64,000 nt of DNA, from NCBI GenBank assembly GCA_963930775.1, contig OZ005704.1, forward strand, positions 682,001 to 746,000, read 5' to 3'. Both the position numbers and the translations under genes were made by a program. Source of the stretch: Cliona cf. orientalis (taxonomy: Eukaryota; Porifera; Demospongiae; Clionaida; Clionaidae). Within the stretch, counting starts at the first letter, position 1. Each line of letters starts with the position of its first letter. The notes beneath the pieces were generated by a model. It was not told the origin of the DNA. It saw only the letters and a program-made list of their open reading frames with translations, and did not search any database. This document shows, in pieces, positions 37,101 to 48,800 of the stretch.

Positions 37101-38160
37101 CAACACCAACTGCATGAGAGCCATTTTGCCAATTAATTTTAATGCTCCCCACTATACGGTAATATCTGTGACGTTATAATTTATGTGATTGTTCCAGGGC
37201 ATATTGTGGTTGATGTTTGTGCAATCCAAAGTGCTGCTGTGTACGTTGACTCCTCTTTGGACACTTTGGGGAAGACAGAGATCAACTCTAAAGCTAGACG
37301 CTATGTGCTGCCACTTAACAGTAGTGGAGATAAGGTACATATTGATATAGCTATTGAATGTCTAGTGGAAGGTCTAAATTATTTAGGATTCAAATTTGGT
37401 AACTCTGAGAGACACCAATGCATCTGCAACACTGCAAAATGATGGTAGCATTCTTTGCAATCATCAAGAACTCTCTTCTCTTTGTAAGCATTAAACACTT
37501 TAGCTTGCATACCTACAGCTGATGGCTTGTCATCATAATTTTCATTGCTAGCATTCGAATTACCTCAAATAAATTACAACTACTACAATGGAAAGAAATA
37601 CCAGTTTATGTATGGTCTTGGGATATCTACTCTTGCAGACCCTGCAGATGTAAGTAGTAGTTGTCTAGCATTATACTATATATAACCTGGCTTTTTTTTG
37701 AGAAGATATTGAAGGTTGATGTGATGAATGGTGCTACCAAGTGCTGGAGTGAGACTGACTGTTCCCCTTCAGAGCCTGTGTTTGTCCCGCACCCAGACGC
37801 ACAGACTGAGGATGATGGTTAGTGCTGAAATCAGGAATTAATGCTGATCATGCACACAGCTGCAATACTAGTATGCAGAGAATTGGTCAATACAACCAGA
37901 TACCCACGGCTAATAGGGCATCCAGTTAAATAACCGGCGTGGTTGTGTAACTAGTGTATAGTTGCACCCTGTATACACTTCATTGGTTAATAATGTTTAT
38001 TCCACTAGGACTACTTTTGTCAGTAGTGCTCAACGTTGAGAGAAAGCACTCTCCCTTTCTTCTTCTGGTTGATGCCAAGACAATGGAGGAGACTGGAAGA
38101 GTGGAATTTGAAGGAGTGCAAATGCACAAGGACATTCACGGCATATTTCAGAATTTTTAA
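34146..38160 (+). CDS. Carotenoid cleavage oxygenase copy 2 (BCO2-like), intact
   Basis: Fourteen exons join in frame to 543 aa: 34146-34185, 34264-34383, 34479-34607, 34944-35073, 35134-35290, 35358-35502, 35565-35643, 36046-36175, 36249-36354, 37198-37334, 37387-37483, 37552-37649, 37706-37817 and 38009-38160. The length matches RPE65/BCO enzymes (about 530-580 aa). The four His ligands appear in [31 protein letters not shown] and [14 protein letters not shown] is the metazoan palmitoylation-site motif. The N-terminus [19 protein letters not shown] is Arg/Ser-rich with no acid residues, like a mitochondrial presequence; vertebrate BCO2 is mitochondrial. The exon-5 intron starts with GC (AAAGG|GCAAGT). 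A MITE sits in the exon 3-4 intron. The substrate cannot be told from sequence. Confidence 0.92.
34645..34918. mobile_element. MITE with perfect 9-bp target duplication
   Basis: A 274-bp insertion in the BCO2 exon 3-4 intron. The inverted ends are TAGTCTCGCGCGCCACACCC and, reverse-complemented, TAGTCTCACTAGCCACACCC. It is flanked by GTGTTGAAT on both sides (34636-34644 and 34919-34927). The BCO1 intron has the empty site, so insertion followed the gene duplication. A 9-bp duplication suits the Mutator-like group; no coding region remains. Confidence 0.88.
36953..36976. repeat. C24 homopolymer in BCO2 intron
   Basis: Twenty-four C in the 843-bp intron between exons 9 and 10 of BCO2. The intron also carries other unplaced repeat-like sequence (36480-36980). 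Confidence 0.9.
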
Positions 38161-39488
38161 TTAGATTATTCAAGTACTAATTTTAGAGTCTGTTGTACTA
38201 ATGGATGGTTCAATTCCATGAAGCTATTGGCTTGGCTTAAACTGAGTTAGTGATTATACCACTGTACATGTACACTAAACTACATTATTCCCTGCATTGA
38301 GCTATTATTATATAGTGTGGTTGTAGCTACCAACTCAGTGATTGAGGGCTGGTTGAATTGGTATGTGTGCTATGGTTTCTAAGATATTATTCAACACATG
38401 GGCAGCTGCAAGTGATTATGTTATTAAATACTCAGTTGTGAGTAAAATCTTGGCCCCAGCACCTCCCAAGAAAACAATTACACAAGAATTTAGTGCCTGA
38501 GAGACAGAAAAACTCTTACCCGGCCTGATGATTTAGCAGCAGTGCCTTGTATTTAGGTGGAATGGGAATGAGCCCAGCTGGCTGTTCATGCAAGACTACA
38601 AGTTGTTTTTTTTGGCACACACTTGCCACGAAGCCACTGGTCATCTAATCTATACTCACTAATACCATGGTAACACAGCCACATGTGCACAGCCAAGTCA
38701 AGTTTTGAATGGGTGAGAACGATCGATCAAGGGACACACACACTCTACCACCGGGTGGGTCACCCTCCCTATCAGTGCAGTCCTTTGTGTGCCTACAACA
38801 ATGGGGGAAAACAAAAAAATATATCCTCTCAGCACTTTAATAACAACAATATTATAGCTTAGAGCATCCACCGGCCCTACCCACATCAGTGCACCACAGC
38901 ACAGCTGCATCAATACTCCAGCCACGTACACATCACCAGATCCTCTTCCTCAATATTATCAAGAGTGTAATATTATTATCTCTTCATTATACAAGTATAA
39001 AAACAATTGAATAAAATTGAAGGATGAAGTAGGGATGGCAGGATCAAAAAGTACACAAACAAGATTTGTAAGGGATAATCGCATCTACTATATGGTTCTG
39101 GCATATACAATTGATTTGATGAATGATCTTGGTCTTGTTAGATAGATAATTTGCTGGAGATTTTGATTTTCACACTTAGAAATTTCACAAAATTACCTAT
39201 TTTGAGATATTTGGATATTTGCAATGTATTACATATATGGCATATCCGGGCCATCCCTACTTATAGAGTCTACCGACTCTATGATTATACTCTTGATATT
39301 ATTATATCTGTCCCTTTTGTCACAAATTGTAACTGCTCCTGGCCCTATTAGTATACACACATGTGGCAGAAAAATAATTTATAATGTTCAAAAAACAGCC
39401 ATATCTCCTCAACTGCTCAATGGTCTGGATTTTATTTGACACCTCCTCTATCATTGTGGCCAAGGAGAATTGAAATTACAATGTCATA

Positions 39489-39578
39489 ATTATGGTAGTG
39501 GTCGTCACAGGAATAATGAATAATGCCATCTATAGTAAGCATAGTTATACTTTTGACTGTGACGACCACTACCATAAT
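39489..39578. mobile_element. Small inverted-repeat element (also at 57565-57658)
   Basis: The ends ATTATGGTAGTGGTCGTCAC and its exact reverse complement close a 90-bp element. The duplicate segment carries the same element with more changes, so it predates the segmental duplication. No coding capacity. Confidence 0.75.
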
Positions 39579-40705
39579 ATTGGTATCTCTGTGCTAAATT
39601 CACATCCTCTATCCTAGGTGATCATGACACTGGCCCACTTCATCACTCATCCATCATGCTTTGAACCCACGCTATCTGCAGGATATGCTGTGACTTGCAC
39701 AGTTGAAGGAAAAAAGACAATTTATTGCAAGTGCATACATTATAATAATATTCACACAACAATAAAACAGGAAATGTAATGTCAGTACTTTGATAAAATA
39801 ACACAAGAAATAGGTCAACAAATCAATCATGATTAATACAAACAAGACAACATTAATTTTTTTATCGTCTCAATTAGTCTCTACTGTAACATCAGTGAAC
39901 AGTACTGTCATTTCTTACTTCCAGATTATCAATATAAGTCGTCATCAATGTCATCAAAATCTTCGAGACTGCAAATTAAATGCATACATCACATACCCGT
40001 AAATGTTGCCATAATTATGTGCTGAAACAAAATTAATCGTACACAGACATGACCAGACCATTCCATTTGTGTACTTAACTTATGCTGATGCTTGGAGGGC
40101 TGCTGGCTAGCAATGTTAGACCACATAATGTACAAGGAACAATCAATACATGTGTACTCCCATACTCCTCCCATCACCCCCCCCCCCCCCCCCCCCCAAA
40201 CATCTGAATGCAACCAAAAATTGTCTGTAAGAATACTAACACTTGGAATTGGTTTACCACCCACGAACAATAGTCTGGGGTAGTCCCTTTTAGAAGGGAT
40301 TGGCAGTCCCAGGTACCATAAACTTAGCTACAGAAAGTACATGTACACACACACACACACACTATGCACTGGTATAAGAACCGGGGGGGATGGGGGGCTG
40401 AGGCTGAGCCCCACTATATTTTGAACCGTTCAGCCCCCCCCCCCCCTCCCACAGCCTACCCAGTAAATTATGTACTACCTACACCCAGAAATTTTACTCG
40501 GGCATACTTGAATACTATTATTAAGATTTACACTGATTTTATCGGTTTTGTATTAGGATATTTATGCATGTAGCCTCGATTCTGTGTATACACATAATTT
40601 ACTGTCTCAGATGAGCAGGCTTTAAATTGGAGTGTAACAGTTGAACTTCAGCCCAACAAAATCTCGAAAATTTATAATAGCTATGTCAACCAATGTGCTT
40701 AGAAT

Positions 40706-40869
40706 CACTGGCATAGGAAGCATGGGTGCAACGGGTGCTGGTGCACCCATGAAATTTCTGAGTGGAACACACACAGTCATACTTTGCTCTAAAGTGTTTA
40801 TGTTATCGATTTAGTGTACACATGGGAATCAGAGCACCCATTTACCAAATCATCTTCCTACGCCTATGC
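40706..40869. mobile_element. MITE-like insertion specific to duplication copy I
   Basis: A 164-bp block (CACTGGCATAGGAAG ... CTTCCTACGCC) is missing at the matching place in copy II (near 58785). AGAAT is present on both sides (40701-40705 and 40870-40874). The ends are an imperfect inverted pair, GGCATAGGAAG and CTTCCTACGCC. The empty site in copy II supports a true insertion. Confidence 0.75.
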
Positions 40870-41436
40870 AGAATGCACCAGAATCGCTGTAAAAGGATGT
40901 GAAAATTAAAATTTTCCTGGGGGAGCATGCCCCCAGACCCCCTAGGCATGGCCTGCCATTGGCACAGCTACCCAACTGCCAATTCTCAGCCCCCCTACTC
41001 CAAAATATCTTCTTATGCCATTGCACTGCTATGCAGCACATCCGGTCTACAACCAGCCACAAAAATGCGGAAGTTATCCTAATTAATGATAATTGTCAAT
41101 AAGCTGAGCGTGCAGCTGTATTAAAGTACAGCTAGCTAGCCATAGCTACGGTCAGTGAGGTAGTAGCTACTGAATTGAGAGCCAGCGGTGACGGTTCTAC
41201 GTGGTTGACATCGTTATAATTTTAAGAAGAAACTAGGAAACACAGAAAAAAAATTACAAGGTACTTGATAATGAACTAGCCGTACACTGCCTGAGGCAAA
41301 GAAGCAGGTGCCACCGACAAAGATGGCTGCCAGCGCTCGAAAAGAAGCACTCTCTCCCTCATAGTAGGCTATTTGGAATGTGCTACTACACCAGAGACTA
41401 GTGAGAAACTAAATGAGACAGCGTACACTACTTGTG

Positions 41437-41474
41437 CGCGGCTAGGTCGATGTTCAAAATTCGACATAGCCGCG
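41437..41474. other. Stem-loop beyond the LRR array
   Basis: CGCGGCTAGGTCGA pairs with TCGACATAGCCGCG around a 10-base loop. The copy at about 59348-59385 is the same apart from its surroundings. Function unknown; it lies 200-240 bp past the last LRR exon on that gene's sense strand. Confidence 0.55.
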
Positions 41475-41673
41475 ACAAAATGGCGGCCGTACGAGCGGGA
41501 GGATAAAAGAAGCTATGGCGGCTCTCGTGAAGAAACAGGCCACTCGCCGAGCTCTACGCTTGTAGCGCGTCACCGACTGATGTCAGTGAGTAGCTGAGAG
41601 AGACGGCGTAGTGTACTTGTGCGTGGCTAGGTCAGGAAATGTTCTACTGTACATGAAAACAACAGTTGTGGAC

Positions 41674-42866
41674 TTACCCTAACACTATGCCTTTCTCTTT
41701 AGCAGCTTCTCTAAGAACTCTTCTTCCTTCGTCGGTAATGGCGTCGTTGCCACGGAGGCTGTGGGTGGAAGGAGAGGCCGACCGCCATGACACACTAACT
41801 CACCTAGCTAGTCTAGTAAGTAGACAACATTATTGTAGCTAGGTCAACTTACTCCAACCTCTGAAGATTAGCCATTGTCTTGATGGCGTCGGACAGGACC
41901 TTGGCTCCTTCATCGCCGATGGAGTTGTAGCTGAGGCTGTGAGTGGAAGGAGAGAGGAAGACACCGACCGCCATGACACACTAACTCACCTAGCTAGTCT
42001 AGTATGTAGACAACATTATTGTAGCTAGGTCAACTTACTACAACGTCTTAAGATTAGCCATTGTCTTGATGGCGTCGGACAGGACCTTGGCTCCTTCATC
42101 GCCGATGGAGTTGGTGTGGAGGCTGTGAGTGGAAGGAGAGAGGAAGACACCGACCGCCATGACACACTAACTCACCTAGCTAGTCTAGTAAGTAGACAAC
42201 ATTATTGTAGCTAGGTCAACTTACAACAACGTCTCAAGATTAGCCATTGTCTTGATGGCGTCGGACAGGGCCTTGGCTCCTTCATCGCCGATGGAGTTGC
42301 TGTCGAGGCTGTGAGTGGAAGGAGAGAGGAAGACACCGACCGCCATGACACACTAACTCACCTAGCTAGTCTAGTAAGTAGACAACATTATTGTAGCTAG
42401 GTCAACTTACCGCAACGCCTTAAGATTAGCCATTGTCTTGATGGCGTCGGACAGGGCCTTGGCTCCTTCATCGCCGATGGAGTTGCCGTCGAGGCTGTGA
42501 GTGGAAGGAGAGAGGAAGACACCGACCGCCATGACACACTAACTCACCTAGCTAGTCTAGTAAGTAGACAACATTATTGTAGCTAGGTCAACTTACCGCA
42601 ACCACTGAAGATTAGCCATTGTCTTGATGGCGTCGGACAGGGCCTTGGCTCCTTCATCGCCGATGGAGTTGTCACTGAGGCTGTGAGTGGAAGGAGAGAG
42701 GAAGACACCGACCGCCATGACACACTAACTCACCTAGCTAGTCTAGTAAGTAGACAACATTATTGTAGCTAGGTCAACTTACCGCAACCCCTTAAGATTA
42801 GCCATTGTCTTGATGGCGTCGGACAGGACCTTGGCTCCTTCATCGCCGATGGAGTTGTTCTGGAGG
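41674..42866 (-). repeat. LRR exon-cassette array I (6 cassettes plus cap)
   Basis: Six 84-bp exons repeat with an exact 186-bp period: 41936-41853, 42122-42039, 42308-42225, 42494-42411, 42680-42597 and 42866-42783. A cap exon lies at 41758-41674. Each encodes one ribonuclease-inhibitor-type LRR (NSIGDEGAKxLSDAIKTMANL). All cassettes are phase 2-2, so any number keeps frame. The 102-bp introns are almost identical. Exons differ mainly at two codons after the leading Leu (SY, HT, DS, DG, SD, QN) and near the exon end. The cap (RGNDAITDEGRRVLREAAKEKG) reads into TAA, which overlaps a GTAAGT donor-like site. Confidence 0.93.
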
Positions 42867-45800
42867 CTGTGAGTGGAAGGAGAGAGGAAGACACCGACAC
42901 CGACCGCCATGACACACTAACTCACCTAGCTAGTCTAGTAAGTAGATAACATTATTGTAGCTACTCTGTAGCTGTTAATTATAATTAGTAGGTAACTAGC
43001 ATTAAGTCTAGGTGTTTATTAATGTTGGTATTGTTAATAAGAAACAATTTAGAGGAATTGTAATCTTATCACCATGGCAACAGTAGTAAGTAATAGTGAG
43101 TATGATAATACGCAAGGTACAAGTTGTGGTAAAGTTCGATGCCGTCATGGCAACCACATTAATTACCGGATGTTATTAAAGTTAATTAACGCCGCTAGGC
43201 AGCAGCTGCATTTAGCCAAAGGCTAGCTGTTGCCTTTGGCTATGGCGGTTTCAAAAAGAAGCCCGAAGCTGTTGATTTAAAAGGCAGAGCTGGTTTGTAG
43301 GCTACTTTTAAATTTAAAAACGCTTGTTCATCTGCTTGCTTTTAGTCTCGCAGCGTTCACTTCTTTCAGGATGAACGCACGGAAAGAACTAAACGCTGCG
43401 GTGGGAGCAGTCTAGCTTGCGAGAGTAGCTTGCTTTGGAGGGCAGGCTACTTGCTGTCAACGTTTAATTTGTCAGTATGACGCCCTTCCCACGAAGGTTA
43501 CGTATGTACGGTGTCAATAGGCAGTTTTTACAGTAGGCTCTGAAGACGGTAATAAGCTAGCCTAAATTGCGAGTGGTGAATTGCACTAGCCTGTAAACTA
43601 AAGGTGCCCAAGTGGGACATTTGTGGCTATTCAACAGCGTAATTGTCAAACATAATTATTATAGATTCGTGCTCAAAAAATTATTACAACCTGGCAAAAC
43701 AACTAAGCATTAATACACGTACCATTTTCCTTTAAAGTTTAATATCGTTGAGCCTCTCAGTTCAGTACAGTGTTACATCTATCATATCACGACAAAGAAC
43801 TTCAGCTGCACCAACTACTTTAGCTTTTTACTTGCAAAATAAAACACTGCCAGTAAACGTGCAGCTGCCAGAAATTAAACTTCCCACCGCGTACGTAATA
43901 TCAAACTTGATTGGCCAATACCAGCTAGCCCCACCCAACTATGCACATGCACAAGCAATGCCTATATAGCTAGGTAGCTAGCTACTGCCCGGTACTCTCC
44001 GCAATTTTGCGCGTGCGAGGCGCGCATAGAGGAAAGTACGAGTTCGAGTCTAGTTCACCAGACCTTAGACTACGGCTGGACTACTAGCGCCAAATTCATG
44101 TACTCAAGATATTCAAGGTCATGTTTTTTTTATCCTTCCTGAATAAAGCCTTGCACCCCTCATCACCCATGGAACAGACTCCTAGGTACACTTTGAATTG
44201 TCTACAGTGGATGAGAAAGTAGCCCACGGAAAGACAATCTGCTGGACTGAGGCTGATCCCCTGTAGACCTTCCAGCTCCCCTTTGAGTTCCTTGGCTACC
44301 AGCTGACACAAAGTTTCATCTTGAGCTTCAAAGAGACAGTGTAGCAATGAGATGAGAAGCGGTTGGGATTTGTGGCCCAAGCTGGAGCCACCTGAATCCA
44401 GATCAGAGTTGGTACCTGAATGAGGTGTTAATACTGTCGCTTTCTTTTCTTCCATGCGCTTCCGTACAACTCTGATAACGATATCATCCATTCCTTGTGT
44501 TTTAAGTTTAGTTTTGGCAGCATAAAACTGGAACACAGTGCTAAAGCGAGCCCGACCAAAGACTCTGAGTTCCTCACTAAACAAACACCTAGCTACACTT
44601 TTGAGTCGTGAATGTTGTCAAATTTATTTTGCATGTAATATAATAATTGACTAAATACAATAATAATAATTTAATTATTGCTATTGTAAAAAAAATTCAA
44701 GACTATTTAATTGTAAATTAAGCAATTATCACCATGGTAACAGTTGTCGAGCTACTTTTAAGCAAATTAAATTAAATGTGATGCTTGTCTTGTGGTATTA
44801 AACATTATTAAAATTATCACCATGGTCACCAAATAATTTTGTAGACTTGTCCTGAGGGCCTACCTATGGCCGTGCACTAGAGGGCAGCTGTTTTCTGCCC
44901 TAACTCGAGGCATTCCCGCCAGCTATGGCAATTTCAAACAAACAAGAAGCTTGGCCATAGGACCTGTCATGCTATGAACGGTCCCCCCTATGAGTGGTCC
45001 CCCTGGACCGTCCTTGGTCGAAACTAACGGTCCCCCCGGACCGTCCATGACGGAATAGATGGTCCCCCCGGCCGGACCATCAATAGTCGCCATAGTTGGT
45101 CCCCCCTTGCCATAAACGGTCCCCACTATTTTCTGTATGATGGGACCGTTGGTGGCAGAAACATATGGTCCCCTCTATACTATATATAGCTCAGCCTCGG
45201 GATATTAGTGGTGTGTATGGACCGAGTCTATCACTATAGACTAGTAGGTATAATTAATAGCGCTTCAAATTTGACTGTGAAATAGTGATCATTTCTATGG
45301 AAGAACATGACTTTTAATGAAATATTAATCCTGAATGAAATTAGAAGAGGCAGTCTATAGTTACAAAACCAGCCTTGTTTGTAGTCACAGTTAAAAATGA
45401 CATCTGGAATCTGTTGGCAACTCTTGTGAAACCACCGTCCTGCAGCCTTCACAGTACGCCATAGATTCTTCACCATCCTCTGGCATATGGCAGTCACAGT
45501 GGAGTTTAGCCTCGTACTCAGGCCGGGCCTGGGTACGAGGCTAAGTGGAGTTGTACTGTTTTCATAGCTGGTCGCTTACGTCTCACCATTTCGGAAGGAA
45601 AGGGGGACATCTTTCCACTCTCAAGGCATCTCAAAAAGTGTGCAGTGCTCACTTTGATGCATTAACCTTCGAGTGAAAATGGCGGGCTTTCATGCGCATG
45701 CCATTTAGCCTTAGGGGGAATGACGGGCTTTCGTGTGCACGGACCATCCATCGCAAGGGGGGACCGGATATGGCGGAAATTGACAGTCCGGGGGGGGGGG

Positions 45801-48800
45801 GGGGACCACTTAGCGCGGGGGATCAAATATTTCGTGACAGGCCTATTACAAAAACACTGAAACATTACGTAGCTAGAAGCCGCGGTGCCGGTGCTAGTAT
45901 ACAATGCATGCTTGAGGCAGTGTATAGTACAGCAAAGGCATTGAAGCGCACAAGTTTAGGGTCTAATGCCAGCTAGCAATGTGCAGCCGATTTCAACAAG
46001 TCTCCAGCAATGCCAAAATTTATGGAGCCAGCGGTATTTTGGATAGGCCTACGAGTTTAATAGCTTCGAGCTATGCTGGGTTTATATGACACTTGGAAGC
46101 GAACAAAAGTACATGGGGCAGAAACTAGCTCCTCATGCCGGCTAAATAAGACTAGCTGCATAATTATATTATGATTACAAAACAAATCTTGACTATAGCT
46201 ATCCACATTGTCATGATAAATAGCACATCACTGTAGTCAAAACAGGGCATCTTTTGCCTTCTTTCGATTTCTTGCTGTCAGCGCAGGTGTTTGAAATCGT
46301 GCGTGTGCGTACAATTTTACATAATTATTAAGTCCCACCCACCCCGTTTTCACTGGTGCGCAAATTACTTACATGAGATACTTAATCGGAAAGTAGTAAT
46401 CTTTTCCCTCTCTACGTCCGAAAAGAGCCTTGCAGCCTTCATCATCAATATAACAGCCCATCAGGTCTACCATGAAGTCATTGCAGTGAGTTAGGAAATC
46501 CCCAAGGGAGTAACAGTCAATCCGGGATTTGAGCCTGACGTAACTTAGGTCAAGAGATGATTCGAGTTCACCTACAACTAGTTGATACAATTTAGGGTCT
46601 TGTGCCTCAAAGAGACAGTGCATCAAATCAAGCAGAAGACTACCACTTTTGGACCTGGCGACTTTCTTCACGACCTCACCAATCCCAGGATTTATTAGCT
46701 TTGTCTCAGCTGCAAAGAACCGGAACACTGCTGCAAAACGATCCTCATTTCCAAATTTTGTACTGAACTTCTCTGTCTGTTCTTCATCCGTTAATTTAGT
46801 TGCCATGTGGATAGCGGCGAGCAATTCCTGAATTGATAAGTGGAGGAAATTATAAGAGAAAAGTGATTCCGTATTATCAACAAGGCTTTCTACTCCCTCA
46901 AGTAGACCAAGAGTATTGATACCAGGTTCCAATTCAAACATGACTTTATCTTTCACAATACCGTCATAAGCTATCTCACAAAGCCAGTCAAATACATCTT
47001 TATCCTTCCCTGAGAGATCATCCAAACAGTTTATCACCCTAGTATGGTTTGTTTTTTTCCTACAGTGACAAGTAAAGTTATCAGAGGGTTCCATTTTCCA
47101 AAGGTGACGAGTAATACAGTTACAAATAAGTTTTTTGAAGATTTCATACTGGGTATCTGGAAGTTTATATTCACTATTATGCTTATATAAGTACACTAGG
47201 ATACTGGCATTTAGAGGGAGGTAACAGCTGCCTTCAATCATAGGCTTTCTACTAATCGTTTTTATCAGATTATCTGCTCTACTTTCTCTCTTCAAGACGC
47301 TCTTGAAGTATTCTCTAAGATTTTCTTGATCAAATCCCAAAATTACAATTCGTGATGATACAAGTTTCTGGAGAACAATTGAAGATACCGGTCGAGATGT
47401 TATGACAAGGGAACTTCCTGATAGCTCGGCTGCAGATCCCGGTTTGATGAACTCTAGAAACCAATGTTGATGCTGTTTAGGAAGTTCATCCCAGCCATCC
47501 AATACAAAGAGTACTTCTCGTCCATTGTCTTTTTTGATCTTATTCACAGTCGCTTCAGTCCACCATTTCCCTTTTGGTAGTAGATCAGCAATGTCCTTGG
47601 CCTGGCGGACATTTGGATCACGCAATCTTACAAGTATGACAAGCTTAAACTCTTCAAACAGCTTTCCAACTGCCCATTGGTGGCATATATGGAGGGAAAG
47701 GGTACTTTTACCACTTCCAGGAGCTCCCTCAACTAACACTTTGTTAATAGTTTGGTCTTCTACAGTAAAAATATTTTCAAGTTCAATGGAATCCTTTTCT
47801 TTGTATGGCTTATCCACCCTTTCATCAATTTTCCTTTTTCGTTTAATACTATCATCAGGCTGTCCTTGCCGTAATTTATCTTCTGCCCTGATCATTGCTA
47901 ATCTGATAAATTTGTGAATGTCAGCAACATATGAAGGAGGTGGCCATTGAATCAGATCTTCTGCAGCATTGTAGTTGCTTTGATTGTGCGCTTTATAGAA
48001 GTCCTTCAGTTCCTTAGCACAGGCATCTACTGGGTCAACTGGGTCAAGATCAACTGGATTGCTGTCATTACTACTGGAAACCAATTCTATGAAAAGCATA
48101 ACGAAAATATGAGAAAATTATATGTGCTGAGCTCTTAGAGCTGGAATAGTCTTGAAAATTGGGGCCAGAGCCCAATTTTTTGTGGGAAATTATTTCATAG
48201 TGTCAATTGGAATAATATTATATTATCACTTGGAGTACATGATATGTGATAAATATTGGAAATCTAGTAAAATATTCTTCTAATAAAAAAGTATAGTAAT
48301 TGGGTTAACTGGGTTGCCGTCATGTGCTGTAGGAAGCAATGATGGTTTACACTAATTAAGACTTGAGGGGATATTATCTCCCCAGTAGCAATTTACTTTT
48401 CTGTGGTTATGAGGTAATTATAGTGTAATTATGATGAAACCTATAGTGTAATCTATGAGGTAATTATGAGAAAATTCAGGGCCTCGCTGGAGCCTTTCTG
48501 AGACTTGAAAATCAGTAAATATGTAGAGTATCTTACGCGTGTATCCAGCAAATAGATTACAAGCTGAGCGCTACTTTCTCTGAGAAGTACTGTTGGTTGA
48601 ACTTCACGTGTTTTCTTGGCTTACGTAATGCCATGGATAAATAAAGCTAGCCTTGCGCTATATATAGCATGCATCACTGCCACAAGGGGCTGGCCCGCGC
48701 GCGACTGCAGCAGCGTGACCAAACTGAACTTCGGAAGGAATACTGTGTTGTCGAGTTCGTCTCTGTGATTGAAGCATCGAAACTTGTCGCTATCAAGGTT

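Larger units (their letters stand above)
38218..44565. repeat. Segmental duplication, copy I
   Basis: Beginning at GAAGCTATTGGCTTGGCTTAAACTGAG, this block matches 56670-61840 along its length with scattered substitutions and indels. It contains about 3.4 kb of non-coding DNA (38218-41673, where I see no gene), the LRR exon array, and the 3' end of a NACHT exon. Homology stops inside the NACHT exon near 44565. The two copies differ by specific insertions and by LRR cassette number. Confidence 0.9.

Noticed and set aside
40160-40200. C-rich run taken as a CRISPR-like or spacer array
   Set aside because: It is a single homopolymer in a eukaryotic intergenic region with no repeat-spacer structure. 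The same holds for the LRR cassettes, which are exon-intron units.
41373-41597. Plus-strand open frame of 74 codons, also present at 59212-59487
   Set aside because: It is open in both copies only because the copies are close duplicates. It contains a strong stem-loop, lacks splice or protein-family support, and differs in length between copies.
44038-44060. TTCGAGTC T-loop-like block near the NACHT exon fragment, also at 61320
   Set aside because: No acceptor stem or anticodon arm can be drawn. It is simply part of the segmental duplication.
44923-45126. Minus-strand frame with repeated DGPGGPL peptides
   Set aside because: It is the translation of GGTCCCCCC foldback repeats, with no start context or homologue that I can see.
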